Source: Corynebacterium gottingense
GTDB lineage: Bacteria > Actinomycetota > Actinomycetes > Mycobacteriales > Mycobacteriaceae
Reading direction: 5' to 3'
DNA: 64,000 nt
Assembly (NCBI RefSeq): GCF_003693265.1
Contig: NZ_RDRE01000009.1
Span: forward strand, 52,678 to 116,677
Position 1 is the first letter of the stretch. Every line of letters begins with the position of its first letter. Positions 24,890 through 32,605 of this stretch are shown one piece after another. The translations under genes and the position numbers were made by a program. The notes under the pieces are model-generated. The model saw only the letters and a program-made list of their open reading frames with translations. It ran no database searches and was not told the origin of the DNA.

Positions 24890-26018
24890 CCAGCGCCGCG
24901 CGCATCACCCGCGCGCCGGGCACCTCCACGAGCTCGTAGGAAACGTAGCCCACGGCCAGGCTCGCGGCCGCCGTCACGGCCAGGACCAGCCAGAAGTGTC
25001 CGCCGAAGACGGGCACCCCGAGCACCGGAAACACCAGGTCCAGCACCGCCATGTGCCACAGGAACACGGAGTATGACCAGCGCCCGGCCAACATCGCGGG
25101 CCGCGTAGACAGCAGCGTCCCGCCCTCCCTCGGCCCGAGCGCGTAGGGCGCAACGAACAGGGCGGCGAAGAGTGCGCCGAGCAGGACGCGCACGTTGAAC
25201 TCGGCCGGCGTGGGGTGGGTCAGCCCCTCCGGCCCGACGACCCCGGCGAACCACGCCACCGGCATAGCCAGCAGCGGGAACGGCCAGCGCGGGCCGCGAT
25301 AGCGCACGCCGACGCGCTCCAGTTCCGCGCAGACGAGCCCCACCGCGAACCAGGGCGCGTACGACGGCGGCCAGATCTGCAGGTTGACCACCTCCGGGTT
25401 GGAGAGCGGCTGGATGAGCCACGGCCAGGCCAGCCCCGCCACCACCGCCGCGGCGAGCACCCGCCTGCGCGCCCGCCCGCCGCGCGCCAGGTACAGCGGC
25501 AGGACCAGGTAAAACGCCACTTCGACGCACAGCGACCACATCTGGGTGAGTCCGGGGATCAGCCCACCTGGCACATAGATCTGCAGCATGAGCAGGTTCG
25601 CCACCGCCTGGCCCACGCCCACCCCGCTTAAGGCGGGCAACGCGAGCAGGGCCACCACCACGCACACCACGTACGCGGGCGCGATGCGCGCCGCTCGGCG
25701 CGCGAGGTACCCGGGCCGCGGCCCGCGCCGGGCGAGGACGAACGCGGACAGGGCGTAAAACACGGCGACGAAGTAGTCGAAGCGCGCGAGCAGTGGCGAG
25801 TGGTTCGCGGTTTGGAAGGCAACGTGCGTGGTCAGGATCCCGAGGGCGGCGACGGCGCGCAGGCCCTCGAGTTCCGGCAGTAGGTTAGAGTTTCGAGTGT
25901 GGTTTTCGGTGAGCTTTTCGATGTGGACATTGTAAAGAAGCGCAAACTTGCGTGGGCGGCGGGCATCGCCGTCGGCGCGCTGGCGTTCAACATTGCATCG
26001 CCGATCGTCATCGCACAC
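24822..26018 (-). CDS. Acyltransferase 3 family protein, TmaT-like (start uncertain)
   Basis: An integral membrane O-acyltransferase. The conserved N-terminal LLPELEGLRAVAALGILTTHV carries the catalytic His of the acyltransferase 3 family, and about ten helices follow. The gene lies between aftD and a DUF3068 gene, exactly as TmaT (trehalose mycolate acetyltransferase, homologue of Rv0228) does in C. glutamicum. TmaT acetylates trehalose monomycolate for MmpL export. No ATG, GTG or TTG occurs in frame close to LLPELEG. The nearest is GTG at 26018, which would add about 45 residues and overlap the divergent DUF3068 gene. The true start may be a non-standard codon near 25885-25915. Confidence 0.8.
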   Translation of the reverse strand: MCDDDRRCNVERQRADGDARRPRKFALLYNVHIEKLTENHTRNSNLLPELEGLRAVAALGILTTHVAFQTANHSPLLARFDYFVAVFYALSAFVLARRGPRPGYLARRAARIAPAYVVCVVVALLALPALSGVGVGQAVANLLMLQIYVPGGLIPGLTQMWSLCVEVAFYLVLPLYLARGGRARRRVLAAAVVAGLAWPWLIQPLSNPEVVNLQIWPPSYAPWFAVGLVCAELERVGVRYRGPRWPFPLLAMPVAWFAGVVGPEGLTHPTPAEFNVRVLLGALFAALFVAPYALGPREGGTLLSTRPAMLAGRWSYSVFLWHMAVLDLVFPVLGVPVFGGHFWLVLAVTAAASLAVGYVSYELVEVPGARVMRAALATRRGPATPGTPPRSTPQPAGA

Positions 26019-26624
26019 CAGCGCACCATGCCCACCGGCACCTACGCGATGACCTTCGACGGCCCCGACGGTGAGCACTTCACCCGCACGACGACGCTGG
26101 AGAAGTCCACGGCCGCGGACCCCACGACGGGCAAGGACAAGGACATCTACACGCTCTCCACCGAGCAGACAGGCCCGAACGCGTTTACTGATTCCTTCCA
26201 GATCAACCCCACCACCGCCTTCCCGGAGAAGGACCACCAGGGCCTCGGCGCCTACCTGCCGTACCGCCCGGAGCGCCGCTCGTACCCCTACTTCGAACCC
26301 GGCGCGCAGGCCACGGTCCCGCTGGACTATCTCGGCCCGGGTTCCGTCGGCGGCCTGGATACCTACCAGTACCGCGCCACGCTGCCCGACGGCACCCAGC
26401 GGACGGTCAATGCGGAGCGACGCACAGGCACGCTTATCGACGAAACCTGGTCCCTCCCCTCCGGCGTCTGGGCACTCGATGACGCCTCCAAGTCCGCGGC
26501 GGTGGACCGCGCCCGCAGCGAAACGACGTGGCTGCGCGCGCTGCAGATCATGGCGCTGCTGACCCGGTTCGTCGCCGCAATTGCAATCGTGTGGGCGTTG
26601 GTGCTCCTTGCGCGCCGCCGCTAA
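25923..26624 (+). CDS. DUF3068 (LmcA-like) protein
   Basis: A 233-aa protein with an N-terminal membrane segment (AWAAGIAVGALAFNIASPIVI), an extracytoplasmic beta-rich domain (GTYAMTFDGPDGEHFTRT to ERRSYPYFEPGAQATVPLDY) and a C-terminal membrane segment. This is the DUF3068 layout. LmcA (NCgl2760, homologue of Rv0227c) is needed for lipomannan maturation and lipoarabinomannan synthesis, and the neighbours match. GTG 25923 follows GGTGAG; GTG 25899 in the same frame is an alternative. It is somewhat short for the family. It overlaps the next gene by 17 bp. Confidence 0.82.
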   Translation: MDIVKKRKLAWAAGIAVGALAFNIASPIVIAHQRTMPTGTYAMTFDGPDGEHFTRTTTLEKSTAADPTTGKDKDIYTLSTEQTGPNAFTDSFQINPTTAFPEKDHQGLGAYLPYRPERRSYPYFEPGAQATVPLDYLGPGSVGGLDTYQYRATLPDGTQRTVNAERRTGTLIDETWSLPSGVWALDDASKSAAVDRARSETTWLRALQIMALLTRFVAAIAIVWALVLLARRR

Positions 26625-28047
26625 GTACCTGCTGCCCGCCTACGGCACCCTGCTGGTGCTGGGCCTGACCTGGCCGTTTTTCCTGCCGGGCGACGCGTTC
26701 GCGCTGCGCGACATGATGGTGCTGCCCGACATGGCGCTCACCCGCGCCTCGCTCGGCTTCGGCGACCTGCCCGCCCGCAACGTGCCACAGGACGCGCTGC
26801 TGGGCCTCGTCCCGTTCCCGGTCCTGCTCGTGCGTGTGCTCGTCGTCGGCGCGGCCGCCGCTGCAGCGTTCGCCGGCCACCGCCTTGGTACCCACGCGCT
26901 GGGCAAGGCGGCGGCGATGACGGTGGCGGTGTGGAACCCGCTGGTCATCGAGCGTCTGCTGCAGGGCCAGTGGTCGCTCGCCGTCGCCGCGTGGCTCATT
27001 CCCCTGGTCGCGCTGAGTGGAAGGGCAAGCCCGCTGGCGCAGTGGGTTGCCTCGCTTACCCCCACCGGCGCGATTTCCGGCGCCTGCTTTGTGCGCGACC
27101 GCGTGGGCGTGGTTGTTGCGGTGCTGGCGTGTGCGCCGTGGGTGGTGGCGGGTGCGCTCGCTACCGGCGGCGGGACGGCGACGCCCGAGAGCGCTGCCGC
27201 GTTCGCGCCGCGCGCGGAGCAGTACGTGGGCACCCTCGGCGCGCTCATGGGACTGGGCGGCATCTGGAACGGGGCGGCGGTCCCGGCTTCGCGCGAGGTC
27301 GGCTTTGCCCTGTTCGGCATCCCGCTGTTCGTGCTGCTCGGGCTGGGGTGGCGTGCGGTTCCGCGCCGCTGGCTGGCGTTGGCGGCCGCGGGTTTCGCGG
27401 TCGCGCTCGCGTCCTGGGCGGGCCTGACCAACCCCGTGGTCACGCACGTACCCGGTGGCGGTTTGCTCCGCGACGCGCAGAAGTGGCTCATCCTGGCTAT
27501 TCCGGCGTTCGTCGCGGCGGCGGGGGCGCTGACCCCGCGTCGCGCCGCGGCCGCGTTGGCGTGTGCGCTGTTGCAGGTGCCGGACGGTGCGGTGAGCGTC
27601 GCAAAGCTGCGCCCCGCCGCTGTCGAGTGCCCGGCGGTGGAGGCCGCGGGCCGCGATGTGTATTTCGCTGAGCGTGCGCCGCTGACGCTCGTGCGCGGCG
27701 AGCCGACGGTCGATGCGGCGCCGAAGTGTACGAATGTCGTGGAGTCCGGGGCTTTGCTTGTCGACGCCACCCTGGTCGATCCCCCATCGCCACGGTGGGT
27801 CGCCGCGCGCGAGGCTGTGTCGGAGGAGCCGGTCGATGTGGCGCGGCTGCGTGAGCTCGGGGTGGGGCTGGTGGTGTACCCGGACGGGCGGGTGCTGGAG
27901 ACCGGCGCACCCGCGCGCGGGCTGCCGCCGGTGGGGATTGCGCTTTTCGCGGGTTACGTCGCGTCGTTAGGCTACGCGGTATCTGCGGGGAGGCGCTCGC
28001 GCAGCTCGGCGGCGAAGGTCTCGGGGTCGGGCACGGAAACGGCGTAG
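26608..28047 (+). CDS. Polytopic membrane protein (Rv0226c-like position)
   Basis: A 479-aa protein with about ten hydrophobic helices in residues 1-345 and a C-terminal soluble part containing PSPRWVAAREAV. It resembles a GT-C-like or flippase-like membrane protein without a motif I can name. By position it matches the membrane protein encoded beside LmcA in mycobacteria and corynebacteria (Rv0226c). TTG 26608 was chosen because it sits just inside the end of the preceding gene; TTG 26581 is possible. The last 76 bp overlap the convergent gene. Confidence 0.72.
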   Translation: MRAAAKYLLPAYGTLLVLGLTWPFFLPGDAFALRDMMVLPDMALTRASLGFGDLPARNVPQDALLGLVPFPVLLVRVLVVGAAAAAAFAGHRLGTHALGKAAAMTVAVWNPLVIERLLQGQWSLAVAAWLIPLVALSGRASPLAQWVASLTPTGAISGACFVRDRVGVVVAVLACAPWVVAGALATGGGTATPESAAAFAPRAEQYVGTLGALMGLGGIWNGAAVPASREVGFALFGIPLFVLLGLGWRAVPRRWLALAAAGFAVALASWAGLTNPVVTHVPGGGLLRDAQKWLILAIPAFVAAAGALTPRRAAAALACALLQVPDGAVSVAKLRPAAVECPAVEAAGRDVYFAERAPLTLVRGEPTVDAAPKCTNVVESGALLVDATLVDPPSPRWVAAREAVSEEPVDVARLRELGVGLVVYPDGRVLETGAPARGLPPVGIALFAGYVASLGYAVSAGRRSRSSAAKVSGSGTETA

Positions 28048-28451
28048 TCGCCGGATGTGGTGTTGATGCGTACTGTCGGGCCACCGACGGAGTAACACTC
28101 AGCGCCGTCGACCTTCCGTGGGCCGCTTAAGTGCGGTGGGGAGAACATCCAAGACCACACGCTCGGTTGCGGGCCTGCCTCTTCGACGCCGGTGATCCGA
28201 TCCAGCGGGATTGCGGTTTCTCGGCCTGCAAGGCGCAGCTGCAGGGCGGAGTTACCTCCACGGTCGTCAACGCAGACGTGCAGCGTGATGCGCGAGTAAA
28301 GGAAGGCGTAGGCGGCGAAGCATCCCAGAAGGATCCAGCTGAACGGATCGGAGCGGAATCCACCGACCATCGGCACCACCAGTACCGTGGCGACAAGAAT
28401 GACGGCCAAGGGCACGCCGTTCACCCTGCGGTCTCGTTCCAGGTTGGTCAT
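27972..28451 (-). CDS. Small membrane protein, PH-like
   Basis: A 159-aa protein: two hydrophobic segments (LAVILVATVLVVPMVGGF and SWILLGCFAAYAFLYS), then a beta-rich soluble domain (ALQLRLAGRETAIPLDRITGVEEA, VRINTTSGDYAVSVPDPETFAAELRERL). That layout is typical of small actinobacterial membrane PH-domain proteins. ATG 28451 begins MTNLERDRR; the open frame extends upstream without a start signal. The function is unknown. The 250 bp on its 5' side are A+T-rich and contain a direct repeat TTCACAC (two copies within 25 bp) and probably divergent promoters. Confidence 0.7.
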   Translation of the reverse strand: MTNLERDRRVNGVPLAVILVATVLVVPMVGGFRSDPFSWILLGCFAAYAFLYSRITLHVCVDDRGGNSALQLRLAGRETAIPLDRITGVEEAGPQPSVWSWMFSPPHLSGPRKVDGAECYSVGGPTVRINTTSGDYAVSVPDPETFAAELRERLPADTA

Positions 28452-28701
28452 GTCACAAGCGTAACAGTGTTCACACGTATTTTTATTCACACATATATGG
28501 ATCACGGAAAATTCGTAGAAAAACCCGTTTACCAGCGTATATTCTGTTTTTAGTTGGCTCACGCCAATAAATGCGCAGGCCCAATCATTGAAATCCTTGC
28601 ATGATTCAACCCGTGCCACTAAAGTTAACCGCAGATGAACACAGGGTTACGTACCCGGTAGTCCGGGGGAACTACCCCAAGACACAGCAAAGGAGACCCT
28701 C

Positions 28702-28947
28702 ATGAAGGACATCAACAACATCGACTTTTCTATTATCCGCGAGCGCGCACTGCGCAACATCCGCGAAGACCTCATCGCCGAGTGGTCCGACCGCTTCGAC
28801 GCCGAGGCGATCGGGCTCGCCTTCGATTCCATCCTCAAGGCGCACCGCGATGGCGCCACCCTGGACCACTTCATCCCGGTCCTGGTCGAAGCAGAGATGA
28901 GCGCACGCCTGCGATCCGGCAACCTGTGGCCGGCAACCGCCGCGTAA
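28702..28947 (+). CDS. Small helical protein (three-helix-bundle type)
   Basis: An 81-aa protein, all helix-prone, with EWSDRFDAEAIGLAFDSILKAHR followed by LDHFIPVLVEAEMSARLR. It resembles the short actinobacterial proteins annotated as three-helix-bundle dimerisation domains. The start has AAAGGAGA. It is a single-gene unit ended by a strong terminator. The function is unknown. Confidence 0.75.
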   Translation: MKDINNIDFSIIRERALRNIREDLIAEWSDRFDAEAIGLAFDSILKAHRDGATLDHFIPVLVEAEMSARLRSGNLWPATAA

Positions 28948-28971
28948 CCCGCGCCCGGCTGAGCTGAGCTC

Positions 28972-29018
28972 AACCGCAGCCCCCTCCCCGCACAACGCGG
29001 GCCGGGGGCTGCGGTTTT
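28972..29018 (+). terminator. Rho-independent terminator
   Basis: AACCGCAGCCCCC (28972-28984) pairs perfectly with GGGGGCTGCGGTT (29004-29016), continuing into a T-run. The T-run leads directly into an extended -10 box for the next gene. Confidence 0.9.
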
Positions 29019-29027
29019 TGCTATACT
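29019..29027 (+). promoter_or_regulatory. Extended -10 promoter of the DIP1984-like gene
   Basis: TGCTATACT carries the extended TGn plus TATACT. Transcription should start near 29034. The -35 side is occupied by the upstream terminator. Confidence 0.6.
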
Positions 29028-29033
29028 GTCCTG

Positions 29034-29315
29034 CTACATGCTGTCGGTAGCGGGAACCCCGGGCCGCGGCGTGCGTCTTAGCGAACACTCACCCGCGCCA
29101 GCCCGGGTAAGGCTGGAGACTCTGATCAGGCCCTTTGCCGCACGGCCACCCCTTGCATTGTGACGCGGCCTGCATCGAGCACACGAGCACTCCCCACCAG
29201 GGAACGCACAGATAACTGAGTATTACCGCAGTGTTGGAAGACGCACTCCCGCCACACCCGGGACCCGTGAGGGTTGGGATACGGGGACGCATACGTAAAA
29301 AGGAAAGGGGCCACC
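29034..29315 (+). promoter_or_regulatory. Long structured 5' leader, possible cis-regulatory RNA
   Basis: No ORF is convincing here. GTGCGTCTT (29071-29079) and AACACT (29084-29089) pair with AAGACGCAC (29238-29246) and AGTGTT (29230-29235), closing a domain of about 175 nt. Inside are CCAGCC/GGCTGG (29098-29103, 29111-29116) and nested GGCC-rich stems. I do not recognise a known riboswitch class. Confidence 0.5.
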
Positions 29316-29771
29316 ATGTTGCTTGCAGAGGCACTCGCACAACGCGCCGAGGCGCAGCACCGTCTAGACGAGCTGCGTTCTCGCCTGGTCGACCAGGCGC
29401 TGGTGCAGGAAGGCGACGAGCCCGCCGAAAACCCGGCCGAGCTGCTGGAAGAGGCGGCGCACGTCCTCGAGCAGATTGAGACGCTGGTGCGCCGCATCAA
29501 CCACACCAATTCGGTGACCACCTTCGAGGGCGACGCCACGCTTACCGACGCGATTGCCAGGCGCGACGCCCTCCTGCGCGCGGGCCGGCTGTACTCCGCT
29601 GTCGCGGACGCGGCAACCGAGCGCATGAACCGCTACTCGCGCTCCGAGGTCCGCTACGTTCCCACCGTTGACGCGGCCGCGCTGCGGAAGATGTCCGACG
29701 GCGCTGCCAAGGAGTACCGCCAGCTGGATACGAAGATCCAGCAGCTGAACTGGGCTACTGAGCTGCGTTAA
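29316..29771 (+). CDS. DIP1984 family protein
   Basis: A 151-aa soluble, largely helical protein starting MLLAEALAQRAEAQ. It contains LEQIETLVRRINHTNSVT and ends with KIQQLNWATELR. This matches the DIP1984/septicolysin family, named from C. diphtheriae; its role is unknown. ATG 29316 has AAAGGAAAGG upstream, better than ATG 29274 in the same frame. The long structured leader implies RNA-level control. Confidence 0.85.
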   Translation: MLLAEALAQRAEAQHRLDELRSRLVDQALVQEGDEPAENPAELLEEAAHVLEQIETLVRRINHTNSVTTFEGDATLTDAIARRDALLRAGRLYSAVADAATERMNRYSRSEVRYVPTVDAAALRKMSDGAAKEYRQLDTKIQQLNWATELR

Positions 29772-30848
29772 CTAACGCTTGGCGCCAACCACACCGCGCA
29801 GCACCGCGGCGAACTTCTCTCCCGTTGCCGCCCACGAGTACTTTTCCGCCCGCGCCTGGGCGGCGGCGCCGAGGCGGCGGCGCAGTGGGGCGTCGGCAAG
29901 CAACTGCTCCACGGCCTGCACGAACTCAGCCTTGGAATCCACCAGCAAGCCCGTCTCGCCGTCGATGATGGAGTCATTGACGCCGCCGGCGGCGCAGTAG
30001 CCGACAGTCGGCACGCCGTGCTGCGCGGCCTCAATGACTGCGATACCCCACCCCTCCTTCGCGCTCGGCATGAGGTGCAGCGCCGCGCGCGAGAGGACCG
30101 CATGCTTGTACGCGTCGTTGACATGCCCGTGGAAGCGGATCTCCGCCCGCCCCGCCGCGTACTCGCGCAGTTTATCCTCCCACCAGCCGGAACCAAGGAT
30201 GTCCAGCACCACGTCGTCGCGCCCAGCGATCGCGTCAATGGCGTGCTCGATGCGCTTATGCGGCACCAGCCGCGACAAGGTGACCACGTGCACCTTGCCG
30301 TCGTCGGGCACCACAGGCAGCTCGCCCGGGATCGGATCCACGCCGTTTTCCACAATCGCGATGTCGCGCTCGCGCACGCCGAGCGCCACCAGATCGCTTT
30401 TCGACGCCTCACTCACCGTCACATACCGCGCACCCCGATACACCCGCGGCGCCACCTTGGACTCCAAAAACCAGCCCAGCCTCCCGATGACCGGGCCCGC
30501 CACCGGCCACTGATCCTTATGGCAGTGGTGCGTGAGCAGCACGACCGGGCGGCGCGTGAACATGCGCGCGAAAAACGGGATCCCGTTTTGCGTATCCACA
30601 ATCACGTCCGGCCGGTTGCGCCAGATGGATAGCGGCGCCAGCACGTACACGCCGTACTTACCGCCGGCGCGCTCGAAGCGGATGCCGCCGCGCGTGCTGC
30701 GCCTCGGCGCGTCGGTGTGGCTGGAGGTGCGAAAAATGACCTCGTGGCCCTGCGCCGCGAGGTACTCGCCAACGCGTTCCAGGTAGCGTTCGCTGCCGCC
30801 ACCCTGCGGGTGGGTGGAGTCGCGCCAGCACATCAGCAGTATCTTCAT
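29772..30848 (-). CDS. GT4 family glycosyltransferase (Rv0225-like)
   Basis: A 358-aa GT-B glycosyltransferase. The N-terminal domain has WRDSTHPQGGGSERY (GGGSE nucleotide-sugar loop), and the C-terminal domain has LSRLVPHKRIEHAI and MPSAKEGWGIAVIEAAQHG, the EX7E-type motif with glutamates of the GT4 family. Probable donors are GDP-mannose or another NDP-sugar. It is cytosolic or membrane-associated. It lies in the lipomannan/mycolate gene group as Rv0225 does. ATG 30848 begins MKILLMCWRDST. The divergent methyltransferase starts only four bases away. Confidence 0.87.
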   Translation of the reverse strand: MKILLMCWRDSTHPQGGGSERYLERVGEYLAAQGHEVIFRTSSHTDAPRRSTRGGIRFERAGGKYGVYVLAPLSIWRNRPDVIVDTQNGIPFFARMFTRRPVVLLTHHCHKDQWPVAGPVIGRLGWFLESKVAPRVYRGARYVTVSEASKSDLVALGVRERDIAIVENGVDPIPGELPVVPDDGKVHVVTLSRLVPHKRIEHAIDAIAGRDDVVLDILGSGWWEDKLREYAAGRAEIRFHGHVNDAYKHAVLSRAALHLMPSAKEGWGIAVIEAAQHGVPTVGYCAAGGVNDSIIDGETGLLVDSKAEFVQAVEQLLADAPLRRRLGAAAQARAEKYSWAATGEKFAAVLRGVVGAKR

Positions 30849-30852
30849 TGCT

Positions 30853-31602
30853 ATGTACCGTACCCGCCGCCTGGCCACCCTGGCACGTTCGCTGCGCCTT
30901 CTGCGCTCGTTTGCCTACGAGCAGTTCCGCCCCGCCGTGTTCTACTCCGGCCTGGCGCGCGACACCCGCTCGCTTCTCGACGCCCTGTGGCAGGACACCA
31001 CCGCCCCCAGCCCAGCCGGCCTCACCGGACGTGCCGTGTTGGACGTCGGCGGCGGCCCCGGCTACTTCGCCGACGCCTTTGCGGACACCTTCTACGTCGG
31101 GATGGAGCCGGACGTCTCCGAGCTTTCCGCCGCGGGGCTCACCGGCTTCGGCGCGGTGCGCGGCGACGGGGCGCACTTGCCCTTCGCCGACGGCTCCTTC
31201 GACCTCGTGTACTCCTCCAACGTGGCCGAACACATCCCCAACTGGCGAGCTATGGGCGAGGAAATGCTGCGCGTGGTCAAACCCGGCGGCCTGGTCGTAC
31301 TGTCTTACACCGTGTGGCTAGGCCCCTTCGGCGGCCACGAGACCGGTCTGTGGGAGCACTACGTGGGCGGGGAGTTCGCGCGCCGGCGCTACGAGCGCAG
31401 ACACGGCAGGCCGCCCAAGAACGTGTGGGGGACCTCCCTGTTTTCCGTCTCGGCCCGCGAAGGGCTCAAGTGGGCGGAATCAACCGGCCGCTTGCTCACC
31501 GCCTTCCCGCGCTACCACCCGCATTGGGCGTGGTGGCTTTCGCGCGTGCCCGTCCTCCGAGAGTTCGCGGTTTCGAACCTGGTGCTTGTGCTGCGCGGAT
31601 AG
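30853..31602 (+). CDS. SAM-dependent methyltransferase, MtrP-like
   Basis: A 249-aa class I methyltransferase. SAM motif I is VLDVGGGPGYFADAF, the acidic post-I residue is in GMEPDVSEL, and motif LVYSSNVAEHIPNW follows. MtrP (NCgl2764, homologue of Rv0224c) of C. glutamicum is required for normal transport of trehalose mycolates, and gene order agrees. ATG 30853 begins MYRTRRLATLARS; the open frame extends upstream into the divergent gene. The start lies four bases from the start of the divergent glycosyltransferase. Confidence 0.85.
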   Translation: MYRTRRLATLARSLRLLRSFAYEQFRPAVFYSGLARDTRSLLDALWQDTTAPSPAGLTGRAVLDVGGGPGYFADAFADTFYVGMEPDVSELSAAGLTGFGAVRGDGAHLPFADGSFDLVYSSNVAEHIPNWRAMGEEMLRVVKPGGLVVLSYTVWLGPFGGHETGLWEHYVGGEFARRRYERRHGRPPKNVWGTSLFSVSAREGLKWAESTGRLLTAFPRYHPHWAWWLSRVPVLREFAVSNLVLVLRG

Positions 31603-31709
31603 GCTCGCCAGATTCCATTGCTTTTACGGGGTGCGTGATAGATACTTACCCCGAGGCGGCCGACAGTAGCAGCCCGTATCGATGAGCTCCCTGAAAGAGA
31701 AGGACCGCA

Positions 31710-32129
31710 ATGCAACTCCCATCCCAACTTCAAGCTGCAATGAAGCAGATTCCTTTCACCCCACACACGGTGGGAGCGCTTCTAGCCAGCGTGATTGCCC
31801 TGATTTCCCTCGTGACAGCTATCGCAGTTGGGGAATCTTCCTCGAAAGCACCAACCGTCGAGCCCCGCGGCGAGAAGTCTGTGATCCAGGTCGTCACGGT
31901 GGATGGAAAGACAGCAGGTGTATGCGCACTCGGAGGCCTGCGCCAGGAGAAAGTGCACTACACCGACAAGAATTCCGTCTACTACTGGGAGCTCAAGCCC
32001 GGCGAAGAACGCATTGACGCATCATGCCCCAGTGTTAGTGCCCTTTCCTCCGGTAAAAAGCGTTTGGAAGGCCACGCGATAGTAAAGAGCTTCGACGCAC
32101 CGCAAGTTGTCAAAATTACTGTGCAATAG
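31710..32129 (+). CDS. Hypothetical single-pass membrane protein
   Basis: A 139-aa protein with a membrane segment at about 21-41 (VGALLASVIALISLVTAIAV) and a soluble extracytoplasmic domain containing two cysteines (about residues 71 and 109) that could form a disulfide. ATG follows AGAAGGA. Codon use is less G+C-rich than in neighbours. I do not recognise the family. Upstream, CGGGGT (31627-31632) and ACCCCG (31648-31653) form a small hairpin after the methyltransferase gene. Confidence 0.6.
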   Translation: MQLPSQLQAAMKQIPFTPHTVGALLASVIALISLVTAIAVGESSSKAPTVEPRGEKSVIQVVTVDGKTAGVCALGGLRQEKVHYTDKNSVYYWELKPGEERIDASCPSVSALSSGKKRLEGHAIVKSFDAPQVVKITVQ

Positions 32130-32381
32130 CGTCAGGACAGTTTACAAGCAGCATCGTGAAACCCCGACTGTCCCACTTCACTTTCGGATTTGCGGGATCT
32201 GCTAACACGACGCGGCGACACGTCACGATTGCATACGCTTTCCTTTCAGTCGCCCTTTTAGACCGCAAACACCGTCTACCAGAGCGATGCTTGGACCTCG
32301 AGTAACTTGCGTTGAACCTTTCCATGGGTAAATTGGAGGTCAAGAAAGTGAGGACAAGGTCCCTCGCTATGAGTGAGGATA
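32130..32381 (+). other. Gene-free stretch before a terminator
   Basis: No ORF here has a ribosome binding site and plausible composition; the 75-aa minus-strand frame at 32116-32343 looks random. The stretch ends in a clear terminator 250 bases beyond the previous stop, so it is either a long 3' UTR or holds a small RNA. I see no promoter I trust. Confidence 0.3.
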
Positions 32382-32426
32382 GGTCTACAGGACAATTTGC
32401 GCCTGTAGGCCTTTCCTCTTTTTCTA
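32382..32426 (+). terminator. Rho-independent terminator
   Basis: GGTCTACAGG (32382-32391) pairs with CCTGTAGGCC (32402-32411) with one G-T pair, followed by TTTCCTCTTTTTC. Confidence 0.75.
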
Positions 32427-32554
32427 CTGGGGCCGGGCCGAGTAAATTTTCGGGTTAAGCGACAAAATGTGTGCTTTTCTCGGCGTGTCGACTTAAGCGC
32501 ACGGGATACAGCACAGAACGGGGCTCACAGCACTCGCCGCAAAATCCGCATAAC

Positions 32555-32594
32555 AAAAGGCCCGCCAGTTCACATTCAAACAGGCGGGCCTTTT
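32555..32594 (-). terminator. Terminator of pckA
   Basis: AAAAGGCCCGCC (32555-32566) and GGCGGGCCTTTT (32583-32594) form a perfect 12-bp stem with A/T tails on both sides. It can act in both directions but lies 11 bp beyond the pckA stop. The 130 bp between it and the preceding terminator hold nothing recognisable. Confidence 0.88.
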
Positions 32595-32605
32595 GCGTCA
32601 GCAGG

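Noticed and set aside
29034..29315. Known riboswitch, RNase P RNA, tmRNA or SRP RNA upstream of the DIP1984-like gene
   Set aside because: None of the conserved core sequences of these classes could be found.
32116..32343. 75-aa minus-strand ORF between a hypothetical gene and pckA
   Set aside because: It has no ribosome binding site, random-looking composition and overlaps the end of the previous gene.
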